From Bisporella sp. PMI_857 (lineage: Eukaryota; Ascomycota; Leotiomycetes; Helotiales; Helotiaceae): 64,000 nt of DNA. Of the stretch, positions 45,791-57,183 are shown piece by piece (within the stretch, counting starts at the first letter, position 1; every line of letters starts with the position of its first letter). Where the stretch lies: positions 1,612,001 through 1,676,000 of the forward strand of contig JAJSPD010000001.1 of assembly GCA_021307315.1 (NCBI GenBank), given 5' to 3'. The translations under genes were made by a program, and so were the position numbers. The notes beneath the pieces were generated by a model that was not told the origin of the DNA, searched no databases, and worked only from the letters and a program-made list of their open reading frames with translations.

Positions 45791-48700
45791 ATGTCTCTTC
45801 CACGACGTCCTGACGCGAGCGACCCGCCCGTGCGTGAGCCGAAAAGCCCATATCACCAATCATCGCGGCGTCGTCAAGCTCAAGATGAGGAATCTGCATA
45901 TACGCCGGTATCGCCTTCACGGCATCGTCGTATGCAATCAAAATCATCATATGCGGAAACTCTACAATCCCCCCTTTCTCCCATACCTACATCAGAGCCA
46001 ATAATCGGAGGGCAGCGTTTGGGTACTCCTGTGGCTCAAGAACTGGGACGTAAAAGGAGCTTGATTCGCCCTGAGCGCAACAGGATTGACCGTGACCATC
46101 CGAATTACCACTATAGGCAACATGCAGCAAATATGGATGTCCTTCCATCTTCGACTGGCAACGATCCCATGCTTGACGACTTGGAAATAGATAATCCATC
46201 CACTGAAACTTCAGGCTTACGTACTTCAAACGAATCCGATGCATCGCCTCGCGAGAGCAAAAGACACCGCCATAGCAAACGCTTAAAAGATGTAGCTTTA
46301 GATGAGAAAGCCAGCCACGCTCGGGCGCAGAAAAAGTTGACGCGAGAGAGCTCGCACTCGCGAAGGATGACAAAGGAAGAGAAGCAGAGGCAGAGGGATG
46401 CCGAAATCATAAAGCCGCCTAGTTTATGGAACGTCTACTGTGCAATTGTCACATTTTGGTGTCCTACCTTCGTCCTCAGGTGCTTTGGTATGCCAACAAA
46501 AGCGCAACAACGAGCATGGCGGGAAAAAATGGGCTTGATCAGTATCATTTTTCTCATTATGACCTTCGTGGGCTTCTTAACCTTTGGATTCACAGCAGTT
46601 GTGTGTGGCGCTCCTGGTCTTCGACTACGGGTGAACAAAGTTGGTGGAGGATATTTGATTATTCATGGCAGTGCATACGACTTGACTCGATCCAAGCATC
46701 ACGCTGCAAAAGGAATTCCAAAGGATGCAAACGTCCTATACGATTTACCCGAGAAACATGCCGGCCAGGATGGAAGCTTCTTGTTCCAGAATGTGAACGG
46801 AAAATGCAAGAATCTTATCACACTTGCTCGTGGCTCTGATGTGCCAACGAACAGCGCGAACGAGCTTGCGTGGTACTTTCCTTGTAAGACCTTTAATCAA
46901 GACGGATCAACCCCTGTCAATACGACTATCGAATACTACTTAGGATATTCTTGTCACACCATTGCAAACGCTCGAACTGCCTTGTACAAGGAGCTTCGAA
47001 GTGCGGGTGATGTATACTTTACCTGGGATGATATCAAGAACAACTCAAGAAACCTCGTTGTCTATTCAGGGAATGTGCTCGACCTGGATCTCCTCAAATG
47101 GTTCAATACATCTCAAGTGACTGTTCCGCAAAGATTCAACGACCTTGCAAACAGAGATTCAATTGTCAACAAGGCAATCCATGGACGAGATATCACACAT
47201 GCATTTCAGTCGTCCGAAGATAAGAAGATAGCCCAATGTTTCGAGGAAATCATCAAAGTCGGATCTGTAGACACAGAGACTGTTGGTTGCATTGCTTCCA
47301 AAGTCGTCCTTTACGTCTCTCTTGCTTTCATTCTCTCCATTGTCTGCGCCAAATTTGTCCTAGCACTCTTATTCCAGTGGTTTATTAGCCGGAAATACGC
47401 CGCAGCCAAAACATCACAATCTAGCAACAAGAAAAAGAGAAATCAGCAAATCGAAGAATGGTCTGATGATATCTACCGTGCGCCTCCCAGGTTGCCAGGT
47501 GATGTAGGTAGCACCGTGCTTGGTTCTGACCGAATGTCCAAAAGAGGCACCACTTTCTTACCCGCCACCTCACGCTTTTCTAGCCCATACGCTAGCGAAA
47601 ACAGGATGTCGAGGGTTGGCCGCATGCAACCCACAACAATGGCTAGCCAGAATTCTACCACCCAGCTTGTTCCCCCACATCCTATGTTCTCGCAGCATAA
47701 CCCTAGCCGCAACAGCTTCTTAAGAACCGACTCGAATGGCTACGCTTCCAGTGATCAAGATGGCCCTGGACCCGCAGGCTTTATCCATGATGCTGTGGTT
47801 CCACAGCCACCAGCAGACTGGCAGCCATTTGATTATCCTCTTGCACATGCCTTGTGTCTTGTTACCGCGTATTCTGAAGGAGAGGCTGGCATTCGGTCGA
47901 CCCTAGATTCTGTGGCCATGACAGATTACCCAAATAGCCACAAAGCCATTCTTGTTGTTTGTGATGGTATCATCAAAGGTAAAGGCGAAAGCATGTCAAC
48001 CCCTGATATTGTTCTTGGCATGATGAAAGACTTTGCTATTCTTCCGGATGAGGTCCCTGCCTTCTCTTACGTGGCTGTTGCTAGTGGTGCTAAACGGCAC
48101 AATATGGCGAAGGTCTACTGCGGTTTCTATGATTACGGCTCAAGTTCCACCATTCCGTTGGAAAGGCAGCAACGCGTTCCCATGATGTGTGTGGTAAAAT
48201 GCGGTACGCCTGATGAGGCGACAAGGAGTAAACCTGGTAACAGAGGAAAGCGTGACAGTCAGATCATCTTGATGTCGTTCTTGCAAAAGGTCATGTTTGA
48301 TGAGCGTATGACGGAGCTAGAGTTTGAGATGTTCAACGGGTTATGGAAGGTTACAGGAATCTCACCTGACTTCTATGAAGTCGTTCTCATGGTTGACGCC
48401 GATACGAAGGTGTTCCCGGATAGTTTGACACACATGGTTTCCGCCATGGTAAAAGATCCCGAGATCATGGGTCTTTGTGGGGAGACGAAGATTGCAAATA
48501 AACGCGCGACATGGGTCTCCGCTATCCAGGTCTTCGAGTACTTCATCTCGCATCATCTGTCTAAATCATTTGAATCAGTCTTTGGCGGTGTCACTTGTCT
48601 TCCCGGATGTTTCTGCATGTACCGGATCAAGGCACCAAAAGGAGGACAGAACTACTGGGTACCTATTCTTGCTAATCCCGATGTGGTCGAGCACTACTCA

Positions 48701-49540
48701 GAAAACGTTGTCGATACTCTGCACAAGAAGAACTTGCTGCTTCTTGGAGAAGATCGATACCTGTCGACCCTCATGCTTCGAACGTTTCCGAAACGCAAGC
48801 AAGTCTTCGTTCCACAGGCTGTTTGCAAAACCACAGTTCCGGAAGAGTTCTCCGTTCTGCTCTCACAACGACGTAGATGGATCAACAGTACTATTCACAA
48901 TCTCATGGAGCTTGTTCTGGTCAGAGATCTTTGCGGTACCTTCTGCTTCAGCATGCAATTCGTTGTATTCATTGATCTAATCGGTACTTTGGTCTTGCCC
49001 GCTGCCATCGCGTTTACTTTCTACGTCGGTATGTAATTCATCTCACTCAACCCGGGCCTTAACTAACAATATATAGTTATCATTTCAATCGTGAACTCAC
49101 CGCCACAGATTATCCCGCTTGTTCTTTTAGGATTGATTCTTGGCCTTCCAGCTATATTGATCGTTCTTACCGCTCACCGCTGGTCATATGTTGTGTGGAT
49201 GTTGATCTATCTACTCTCACTGGTTATCTGGAATTTTATCCTCCCAATGTACGCATTCTGGAAATTCGACGACTTCTCTTGGGGTGATACTCGAAAGACA
49301 GCTGGCGAAAAGACGAAGAAAGCCGGTATCGAATATGAAGGAGAATTCGATAGCTCTAAGATCACCATGAAACGATGGGGGGAGTTCGAGAGGGACCGAA
49401 GACTCAGGTCCAACGCAGCTTGGTCGAGCAGCGGATATATCAATGAGAAATACAGTAACAAGGACGAAAGTACCACCATCAGCTCGTGGCCGGCGCACCA
49501 TAACGGTGGTTACGATGAGTACTCAGACATGGAGAGGTAG
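45791..49540 (+). CDS. Class IV chitin synthase (Chs3 type)
   Basis: Polymerises GlcNAc from UDP-GlcNAc into chitin at the plasma membrane. Two exons, 45791-49028 and 49077-49540, give 1233 residues, normal for class IV. The N-terminus is basic and disordered (about 1-200). Two TM segments follow ([14 protein letters not shown] and [21 protein letters not shown]), then an extracellular domain that includes a cytochrome-b5-like part ([20 protein letters not shown]), and another TM ([18 protein letters not shown]). The GT2 catalytic core shows [43 protein letters not shown] and the QRRRW product-binding motif. A C-terminal TM bundle ends in a Trp-rich turn ([13 protein letters not shown]), which is typical. 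All catalytic motifs are present. The partner is the Skt5/Chs4 protein, whose gene is divergent to the left. Confidence 0.96.
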
Positions 49541-50209
49541 TATATAGAAGCAGATCTATCTATACATTGTGACGAAATCAGTTTGTGGTTGCATCTGGCC
49601 GTTGGATATCATAGTTGGCGTTGGTTGACTGCGGGTTGACTGTAATCATTGTATTGTGGTTTTGCATAAAGGAAGGTGTTTGTCTGTTCTGATAGCTTGG
49701 ATTTAATGAGAGGGACCGTTTAAAATGTATAGCGTAATGTCATGCAAACTCAACACATGCAGCTGCCATTCACCAGATTACTAAGTCGAGCTTTCTTCCT
49801 ACACAAGTGATAGGTGTCCGTGTGACTAACATCCGAGCATAAAATTATCCAACAGTTCACAAAGGCGCTCCGGGCCATGCTTATTATATATGTATGCGAG
49901 GAACGAACACGGGGTCACCGTCACAATCCCAAAGGAGGAGGTTTAGCTTGCCGCCGTAAGGAGGCCCATATGGGGCATGGGGCATAGGCAGGCGTAATCT
50001 CCGGTAGCATTTGGCTCGGCATCACTCGGAAGAGGGAAGAACACGAAGATCGCTGGCTGAAACATTGGTTGCTCAATTTTAGCAAGGCGGCCGCTAAATT
50101 TGGTGGTTATGAATGTAATTGCAGATTTTGGTGTAGAGTAGTAAATTGGGGGGGGGAGACTTACTTGGAATGTGGAAGTTGGAGAGGGGAGGAGGGTGAC
50201 GTATAGTTA

Positions 50210-50244
<35 letters not shown>

Positions 50245-51572
50245 GTGGTGCCTGAGCATGAAAGATCGTATAAGGTTATTAGAGTACTAACTACTACTGT
50301 ATGTATTTCTGTTCCTGACTAGCGTGCACACATCCTTGCGGTGCAGATGTCAGCTTCGCAACGTGAGAAAGAAGCAGCTTTCTACTTGGATCCAAATCCG
50401 TCTTTCCATCCTCTACAGTAAATACGGTGACATGAAGACCGTGTACATCGTCTTCCGTAAAAATCAGTCCGTCCTCTTTGCAGGCTGGAACGGATGAGAT
50501 GGGCCTGGCTGAGCGCATCGCCCAGGAATCCCAAGCATTTGCCAATCAGAGAGCAGAAATGAGAAATCTGGATAGCTTCCAGAACGAGATTACCCATCCC
50601 AGACTTCCCAAGCACGTCCAAGGCCGCGTTGGATGGGCAGTTTCTTATTATTGGAGAGAAACGATGGCCGCCCCTGAAATGTTCAGGATATTATTGGGGG
50701 GGTTGGTTGGTTGGTTGGTTGGTTGCGTGGTTCATCCAGACACGAGAAAATGAAATGAACGCCAGGTAGACTAGGGTTTAGGGCTTAACTATATCAAGAC
50801 TAGTCAGGCACCATTTGGGGCTTGACTCTTCCCCCCCCGCAAATTGAAATGCAGTAATCATCAACAAACAATAACAGTCCAGTCTAATACTATACTGTCC
50901 TGTACTGCCGTTGAACTCCCCCCTTTTTTTTATTGTATCAAGAACTACCTTGTAAGTACTTAGTAGAGTAGCATCACCGTCTTGTTTGTTCTGGGGATAA
51001 GCTTGGTGATCAAATTTACTTACATAATATCATCACAAGCCCCCTTGGCTGATTACCGCTTGTTGCTGGCTGCTTTCCGCGTAAAGATAGCTCCAAATCT
51101 ACAAGTAAACAGATTGCAACGAAGAGCTAGGCCCTATGATTGGGCTGTGAATAAGATGTTAGTGAGGATCATATCCGCTTGTGGCAAAACATGGGAGTAC
51201 TGTAAGTAGCCATCCCCAAGCATCCAAGATCAGTCCCCAAGCCATCCCTATCCAACAGAAGGCGGCGTGTGGTCCTAGCGTCAACCCGTAGTAAGATTTG
51301 GCCTGTCTTCTTTTAACTTACCCTCCCCACTCCTCTTTCTTTTTTTTCCCTACTTCATGACCTTGATGCCGTGACATTTTTTCACCTTCTCGTCGTCGTC
51401 GTCGTCGTCTCTTCGTCCTCCTCATTCCAAACTACCGCTTCACTCATTCAGCGGGCATTCGTTACTGTTACGATACTCGAGCATTAATTCCTCGATATTA
51501 ACATTCCAATTCAACACGTCGATCACCATTACTACTACAATTTAGCATTTGGAGATCGTATTTAACCTCATC
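49541..51572. other. Intergenic region with AG microsatellite and GGTT run
   Basis: Promoter and CT-rich leader of the GH17 gene at the right end, with a CGT triplet run near 51390-51410. An AG dinucleotide array of about 15 units lies at 50212-50241, and a GGTT run of five to six units near 50701-50724. Small frames at 50294-50753 are not supported as genes. Confidence 0.5.
50212..50241 (+). repeat. (AG)n microsatellite
   Basis: About 15 perfect AG units in the chitin synthase/GH17 intergenic space. Confidence 0.85.
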
Positions 51573-53257
51573 ATGAAGGCTGGAGTTCTCGCAGTCGCTG
51601 CGGCGATTGCTACCGGTGCATCGGCAGCAAACCATGCTGGTCGTCGCCACGCTCATGCCGCCTTTCATGGCGAGGCAAAGAGGGATTACGCCGTCTTCCC
51701 AACTGGTGTCGAACCCGAGCCAACCTGCGGCTGCACCACCATCTACAGCACATGGTATGGCGAGCCAACCCGTAAGTGCAATTGTGACTCCTGCTAGAAT
51801 GGCACATCGCTCATCAACTCTTAGTCTACAACCCACCCGCCCAGGTGAACAGCACCTCGGTCGCGTCAGTGGTGAAGCCAACGACACCAGCTGGACCACC
51901 TACTGTTCCCACCAACTACGTTACCGTATTCCCAACCCCCGGAACGTACACCATCCCAGCGACGACAATTACTTTGACCGAGTCGACCACCGTCTACGCT
52001 CCAACAACCACATCTATCCCGTCAGCAGGAACCTACACTGCCGGAGGTGTCACCACTGTCGTCACAACAAAGACAAACGTTGTCTGCCCATATGCCACTA
52101 CCGGCACATCCGAGGGAGTGGTTACCAGCACCATCTTGACCACTGAATATGTGTGCCCAACTGCCGGAACCTACACCATCGCTCCTTTGACCACCACCGT
52201 CTCAACATCCACCGTCTGGGTCTACCCAGTCCCCACCTCCTACCCAGCCGGCACCTACACACAGCCTGAGCAGGTCGTTACCGTTACCGCGACCAACTAC
52301 GTGTACGTCTGCCCATTCACCTCCCCGGCTCCAGCACCAGCGGCTCCTACCTACGTCGCATCCCCTGTGGCCGTTGCCCCTGTTGTTGAGACGTACGTGG
52401 CACAGCCAGCTGCTACAACCGCCTCCACAGTCAAGCCAAGCAGCAGCACTGGTGAGCTCCACTCCTCTAACGACCAGCCATATGGAATCACCTATACCCC
52501 CTACACCCCTGAGGGAGACTGCAAGGATGCCGCATCCGTCTTGATTGACGTTGGTCTTATTGCTGCCGGCGGTTTCGACGTGCTCCGAGTCTACAGCTCC
52601 GATTGCAGCGCGCTCGCCAACGTCGGTGCTGCCTGCAAGGCCCACGGCGTACGCATGGTTCTCGGTGTCTTCATTAAGGAGTCCGGTGTTGCAGGAGCCC
52701 AACAGCAAGTCACTGACATCATTTCATGGGGCCAGTTTGACCTTGTTGATATGATCATAATCGGTAACGAGGCTCTTATGCAGGGCTTCGTCCAGGACGC
52801 TTCCCAGCTTGCTGGCTTCATTTCCTCTTCTAAAGCTGCCTTCCAGGGCGCAGGCTGGAACGGTCCCGTCTCCACTGCCGAACCGCTCAACTACTGGCAA
52901 AAGTACGCTGACGTTCTCTGCCCTGTTATCGATGTTGTCGGTTGCAACATCCACCCCTTCTTCAACGCCGAGACATCTGCCGACCAGGCCGGTGAGTTCG
53001 CCAAGTCGCAGCTCGATCTCGCAGATGCTCTCTGCCCTGGTAAATACGCCATCAACACCGAGTCCGGATGGCCATCTGGAGGACGCTGCAATGGAAAGGC
53101 CTGCCCCGGACACGCTGAGCAAGCCGCCGCGATCAAGAGCATTAAGGAGGTCATCGGATACAAGTCCATTGTTTTCTCCTTCCAAAACGACTTGTGGAAG
53201 GCCCCCGGCGAGTTCCAGTGCGAGCAGACTTGGGGTATCATTGAGTTGTTCGAGTAA
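51573..53257 (+). CDS. Secreted cell-wall GH17 beta-glucosidase/glucanase (BtgE/Scw11-like)
   Basis: Cell-wall glycoside hydrolase family 17 enzyme that acts on beta-1,3-glucan. Exons 51573-51771 and 51825-53257 give 543 residues. The signal peptide is MKAGVLAVAAAIATGASA, followed by a His-rich segment (HAGRRHAHAAFH) and a KR site before DYAVFPTG that fits Kex2 processing, as in fungal BtgE proteins. A Thr/Pro-rich wall region with repeated AGTYT or PGTYT units (four copies) spans about residues 65-290. The catalytic barrel then starts GITYTPYTPEGDCKDAASVL. The acid/base Glu lies in MIIIGNEAL, and the nucleophile Glu in YAINTESGWPSGG, both canonical for GH17. There is no C-terminal GPI signal, so attachment would be by other means. 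It is intact. It lies beside the chitin synthase on the same strand, 2 kb downstream. Confidence 0.93.
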
Positions 53258-54742
53258 ATCACTCCTCCTCCCAATCATCCTCTCCCTTCCCTTCCTTGAC
53301 AATCGACCGGGAGCAGGAAACAAAGTCTCTACAGCAATGTGGAGCTTGCACATATGATGAATGGACATAAAAAAAAGACAAAACTTGTATAATGGAAAGC
53401 AAAGGCTATGGACGATGTTTGAAGTAGTTTCGTTTGTCTAACTATATATAAATCAATAAGGAGCGAGGAATGTTTTATGACAGTGTTTGGATCACGGAGA
53501 GGGCTGTGTGCATGTTGGGGGGGCTATTGTGAACCGTGTGTGTGTGTGTTTTCTTGTGTTTGGGTTGTACCTTACATTTGTAAATTCTAGTGTCTATTAT
53601 TTATGGTCGATCGACGTATACCCTTCTTTTCCACCCTCCTATACACACCCTCCCTTCATTGCCTCCCCTTGCTTCGTATTCCCGCCCACCTTCCCCCCTT
53701 ACCTTGACGCGCATACTTAAAGTAAAACAGCAAAACAACCCCCATTCAACCGAGCAGAACCTCCCTCCCAAGCACGGCAAATAGAAAAACAGCAATCCCA
53801 AAACCAATTACACAGCACCGTATATCTATCCCTCACCTCACCCCGCCTCACCACCACCATCAGCAGCAGCAGCAGCGCATCAAATCAAATCAAATCAAAT
53901 ATGCCAAACATCAGCACAATTCAAGATACCACGGCATCCACCACGCTCACGATGTCTTGATGCCCCCGCCCACCCCATACATACATACATACATACATAC
54001 ATACATACATACATACATACACACGTGGTTCACAGAGCCTTACAAGCCAAGATGGATGAGGGGTTTTCCATGCGTGCATCGCCGGATACGATATATATAC
54101 ATACATATACATGACGTGCAAGGTATGGACCTAGCTTCGATCGATCTCCATAGTTTATACCGAAAAAGCTGGGGGTTTGTGGAGCACTTTGTTTTCGATT
54201 TATCAAATTGCGATAGGATAGATGACCGGTCTTTTCCCCATTCCTGAGCCTTTCCCATGTATCAAAAGATGTCACCCATAAAGCTCTTCACAAAGTTGCG
54301 GATCTAGAGTGTTTGTAAAAACTTCTCATCTCATTGATACAACATAATGCTAAACCAAGGTCTGGATCATATATACTGTCATGGCTACTATCCTAGCATT
54401 CATCCCATGGACTCCCTCCAACCCATCCCATTCACTTATTTATGCCTTCCTTATGCATCCCTCCTATGTAACGCCACTAAAATGCAATCGTAAAACAATG
54501 CTGAAAGTAAAAATGATCCATCGCTGAACGCCACCTTTTGGTATCTCTGAATGAAAAACGCTTCATGAAAGAAGAAGTCCATATATAGAGTCCTCACGAA
54601 CGTATGTACATAGAAATGAAAGTTCGTAATCAGCTGTTTGTTCGTCAATGCATTTTGGACGTTGTCGCGTTTTAGTCGTTGTTCCATGGTTCTTTGTCGA
54701 CGCTAAGTCATTCATCGTCAATTTTGAGAAACTTCCTGATGC
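53258..54742. other. Convergent intergenic region with several microsatellites
   Basis: 3' flanks of the GH17 and WD40 genes. It includes a GT run near 53537-53550, CAG repeats near 53862-53875, ATCAA pentamers at about 53879-53900 and an ATAC tetramer array at 53977-54020. No gene is supported. Confidence 0.5.
53977..54020 (+). repeat. (ATAC)11 microsatellite
   Basis: Eleven perfect ATAC units. A short degenerate ATAC stretch recurs near 54093-54112. Confidence 0.9.
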
Positions 54743-57183
54743 TCAGAAAGGGGGAATATTGATCCCGAGTTGCGCTGGTCTTCTGCGACGATGTGTTTGA
54801 GGTCTGCGGGTGCTTGGGTTCGTAGCAACGCCGTGCCAATCTGATCCAGCTAGACCTGCAGATCCACTATATCCCCATCTAGCCATGCCTCTGCTGCTGC
54901 TAGCATCTTCAAATGAAGCATAGCTCTCGCTCGCTAAGCCGCATCGTTCATAATGCATAATGCCACCACGCATAGAATCACAATTCGCTATGATCAAGTC
55001 TTGTCCGTCGTTGGCGAAGTCAAATCCACCAATCTCTCCAAAGAAGCTAAGTGATTGCTTCGTTCCAAACGTTTCTGCATCAATAACACTTACAATGTCG
55101 GCTGGCTCAGCTGCAACCAATACTCTCCTACCAGAACCTATAGGCGAAAACTTGAGTTTCCGAACTCCTGCCATTTCTGCTGCAATTGTAGCCACTGGAC
55201 ATGCATCTCCACGACTGGTTTTCCACATTCGAGCATCCCAGATTTTTATCATCATGTCCTGGTTGCCGGTAGCAACAGTCCAACCATCATCGGCCCAGTC
55301 ACATGCGAACCCAAAGTCACGATGACCTTGGTCACCATACAACGATTGTAACACCTCGCCAGTCTCTGCATTACATATGGAAACCTTTCGGGAATCTCCA
55401 ACAAGAACTCGTAGTCGTTGATCTGGAGAAATGGCAGAGCAATTGATAGCATAGTCATAACTGTGACGAGCTGTGATTTTGTTTGTATTGACATCCAGAA
55501 TCCTCAGTTCCTTGTCGTTTGAAGAGAATGCTGCAAGAGGAAGAGATGAATGGCGAGATAGGTGGACCTGAACGTGGTTTGTGATTGCATTGTCATCATC
55601 CGTCAAGATGCCTTCGCAGTGCTTAGATGACTTCTCAGATCTGAGGTTAACTGCAGCATATTCGCCATGGAACCCGCCTGCTATGAGCACGTTATGAGCA
55701 GCTGTTAGTGTAGTAACCTGTATACCTGCCATGTTATGTACTTGGACAGTTGGCATTGTCAGATCCATCACAACTGAGGGTTGGGTACCTTGTCCACCGC
55801 CCCTGGAATATGGATAACGCAGGACTTGGGATCTACACGCGTAAAAGATGTGGTCTTTAGACACACATGCGAGCAGATTGCGTAATTGAAAATGTGTCAA
55901 ATGGATCTCTTGATCAAAGTCCATGCGTCGAAATTTGAAATAGTCCGCCTCATTACATAACTTTGATCCGCTCATTCGTGGCTATGAGTAACAAATTAAT
56001 TTACTACCAGCAAAGATATTTCAAAACAACTTACATGCAATAAAACGGATCTTCGCATATTGGTGTAGTTACTGTATGTCTGTTGACGCGCTTGCCTCGC
56101 TTCACGTCTGGAAACTCCAAGCTTCTCCCAGTTCAGCCGTTGAATATCACAACGCTCTCCCTGCAGATCACGGCGTTCTATTGGTTGAAGATATTGCACA
56201 TCTCGTTGGTCCAAGATTGCAGGGTATAAGGGACCTGATGATCTTTTTCGTGGGTCTTCATCCCAAGTCGTGGCTCTTGCCCATTGTGTAAGGAAATCCT
56301 CTAGGTTAAGATTCCTTTGCTCCTCCACTTCAGGTTGGTCAGCTTCCAAAATCACATCAAGGAAGATATCAGAAGAAGGAAAATCGAGACCATCAAGATT
56401 CGGGCCAGGCATTGTTGTCACCTGTACAGCATTCTGGTTCAACAGTGGCAATGAAATTTGTCCCGCTCCATCCTCATTCCCTTCTTCCATGCTAGCTGAA
56501 AGACTCATGTCCAGTTCATACTGCTGAGACATAAACGGTACCACATTGCCTGATACCCCAGCTTCACTATATGTAAGGAGAGTGACATTGGTGGAAGGAA
56601 AGGGGAACGTACTATTTTCTGCAAGGTGCTGTGCGTCTGGAAATGCCTCAAATTCCCCGTGTTCTTGTTCCGTTTGAATCTGTTGAAGCTGCTGAGACAG
56701 GTTTGACATCGCGGTCGGAAGATCAGAAGGTTGAACTGGCAAATTTGGCATACTCAAAAGTCCCTGAGCGTGAGGCATGTCCGGGTGAAAGATTGGCTGG
56801 CCATAGCCATTAGAAAATTGTTCATTGAGCATGTCGGCCATATTCTCCGGCCCCATCAGTTCAGCATCCAACATATCTAGCTCATTATTCAGCGCTTGCG
56901 CATGGGACAGTGTCATGGCCAAAGGCTCTCCATAAGGCGAAGAAGACAGTTCAACGCCTCCCTCTGACATATCTTCATCTTCCGAGATATGGCCAATTCT
57001 TTCCTCCGATATGCCTCCATTTCCCATGCTTGTTGGTGACAGCATAGTATCCTCTACCGCGATACCAATATGGATAGGAACTGTGGGGCCAGGTTCGTAG
57101 GTGGCATGATACGAGTGCTCGGTTGGGGGAGTTAATATGTTTGGGAGTAAATTAGACATGCTGCTGCGTGATCCCCGTGTCAT
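54743..57183 (-). CDS. WD40-repeat protein with long disordered N-terminus
   Basis: Scaffold-type protein of about 795 residues in two exons on the minus strand, 57183-56035 and 55981-54743. The start is ATG at 57183 (MTRGSRSSMSNLLPN). An in-frame second Met lies eight residues on, so the first few residues are uncertain. Residues 1-380 are acidic and Gln/Pro-rich, with EDFLTQWARATTWDEDPRKR and a short helical block RLNWEKLGVSRREARQARQ just before the intron, which is conserved in style in fungal relatives. The second exon forms WD-like blades: DFKFRRMDFD-type lead-in, VTTLTAAHNVLIAGGFHGEY, LPLAAFSSNDKELRILD, CSAISPDQRLRVLVGDSRKVSI, WTVATGNQDMMIKIWDARM and RKLKFSPIGSGRRVLVAAE. The C-terminus is basic (RRPQTHRRRRPAQ). 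I recognise the fold but not a specific pathway. Confidence 0.82.

Noticed and set aside
52202..53368. Several long antisense frames across the GH17 gene
   Set aside because: Shadows of a strongly codon-biased coding region. The sense strand has a signal peptide and both catalytic motifs.
53977..54020. CRISPR-like or telomere-like repeat
   Set aside because: It is a simple ATAC tetramer array with no spacers and no telomere hexamer. The genome is eukaryotic.
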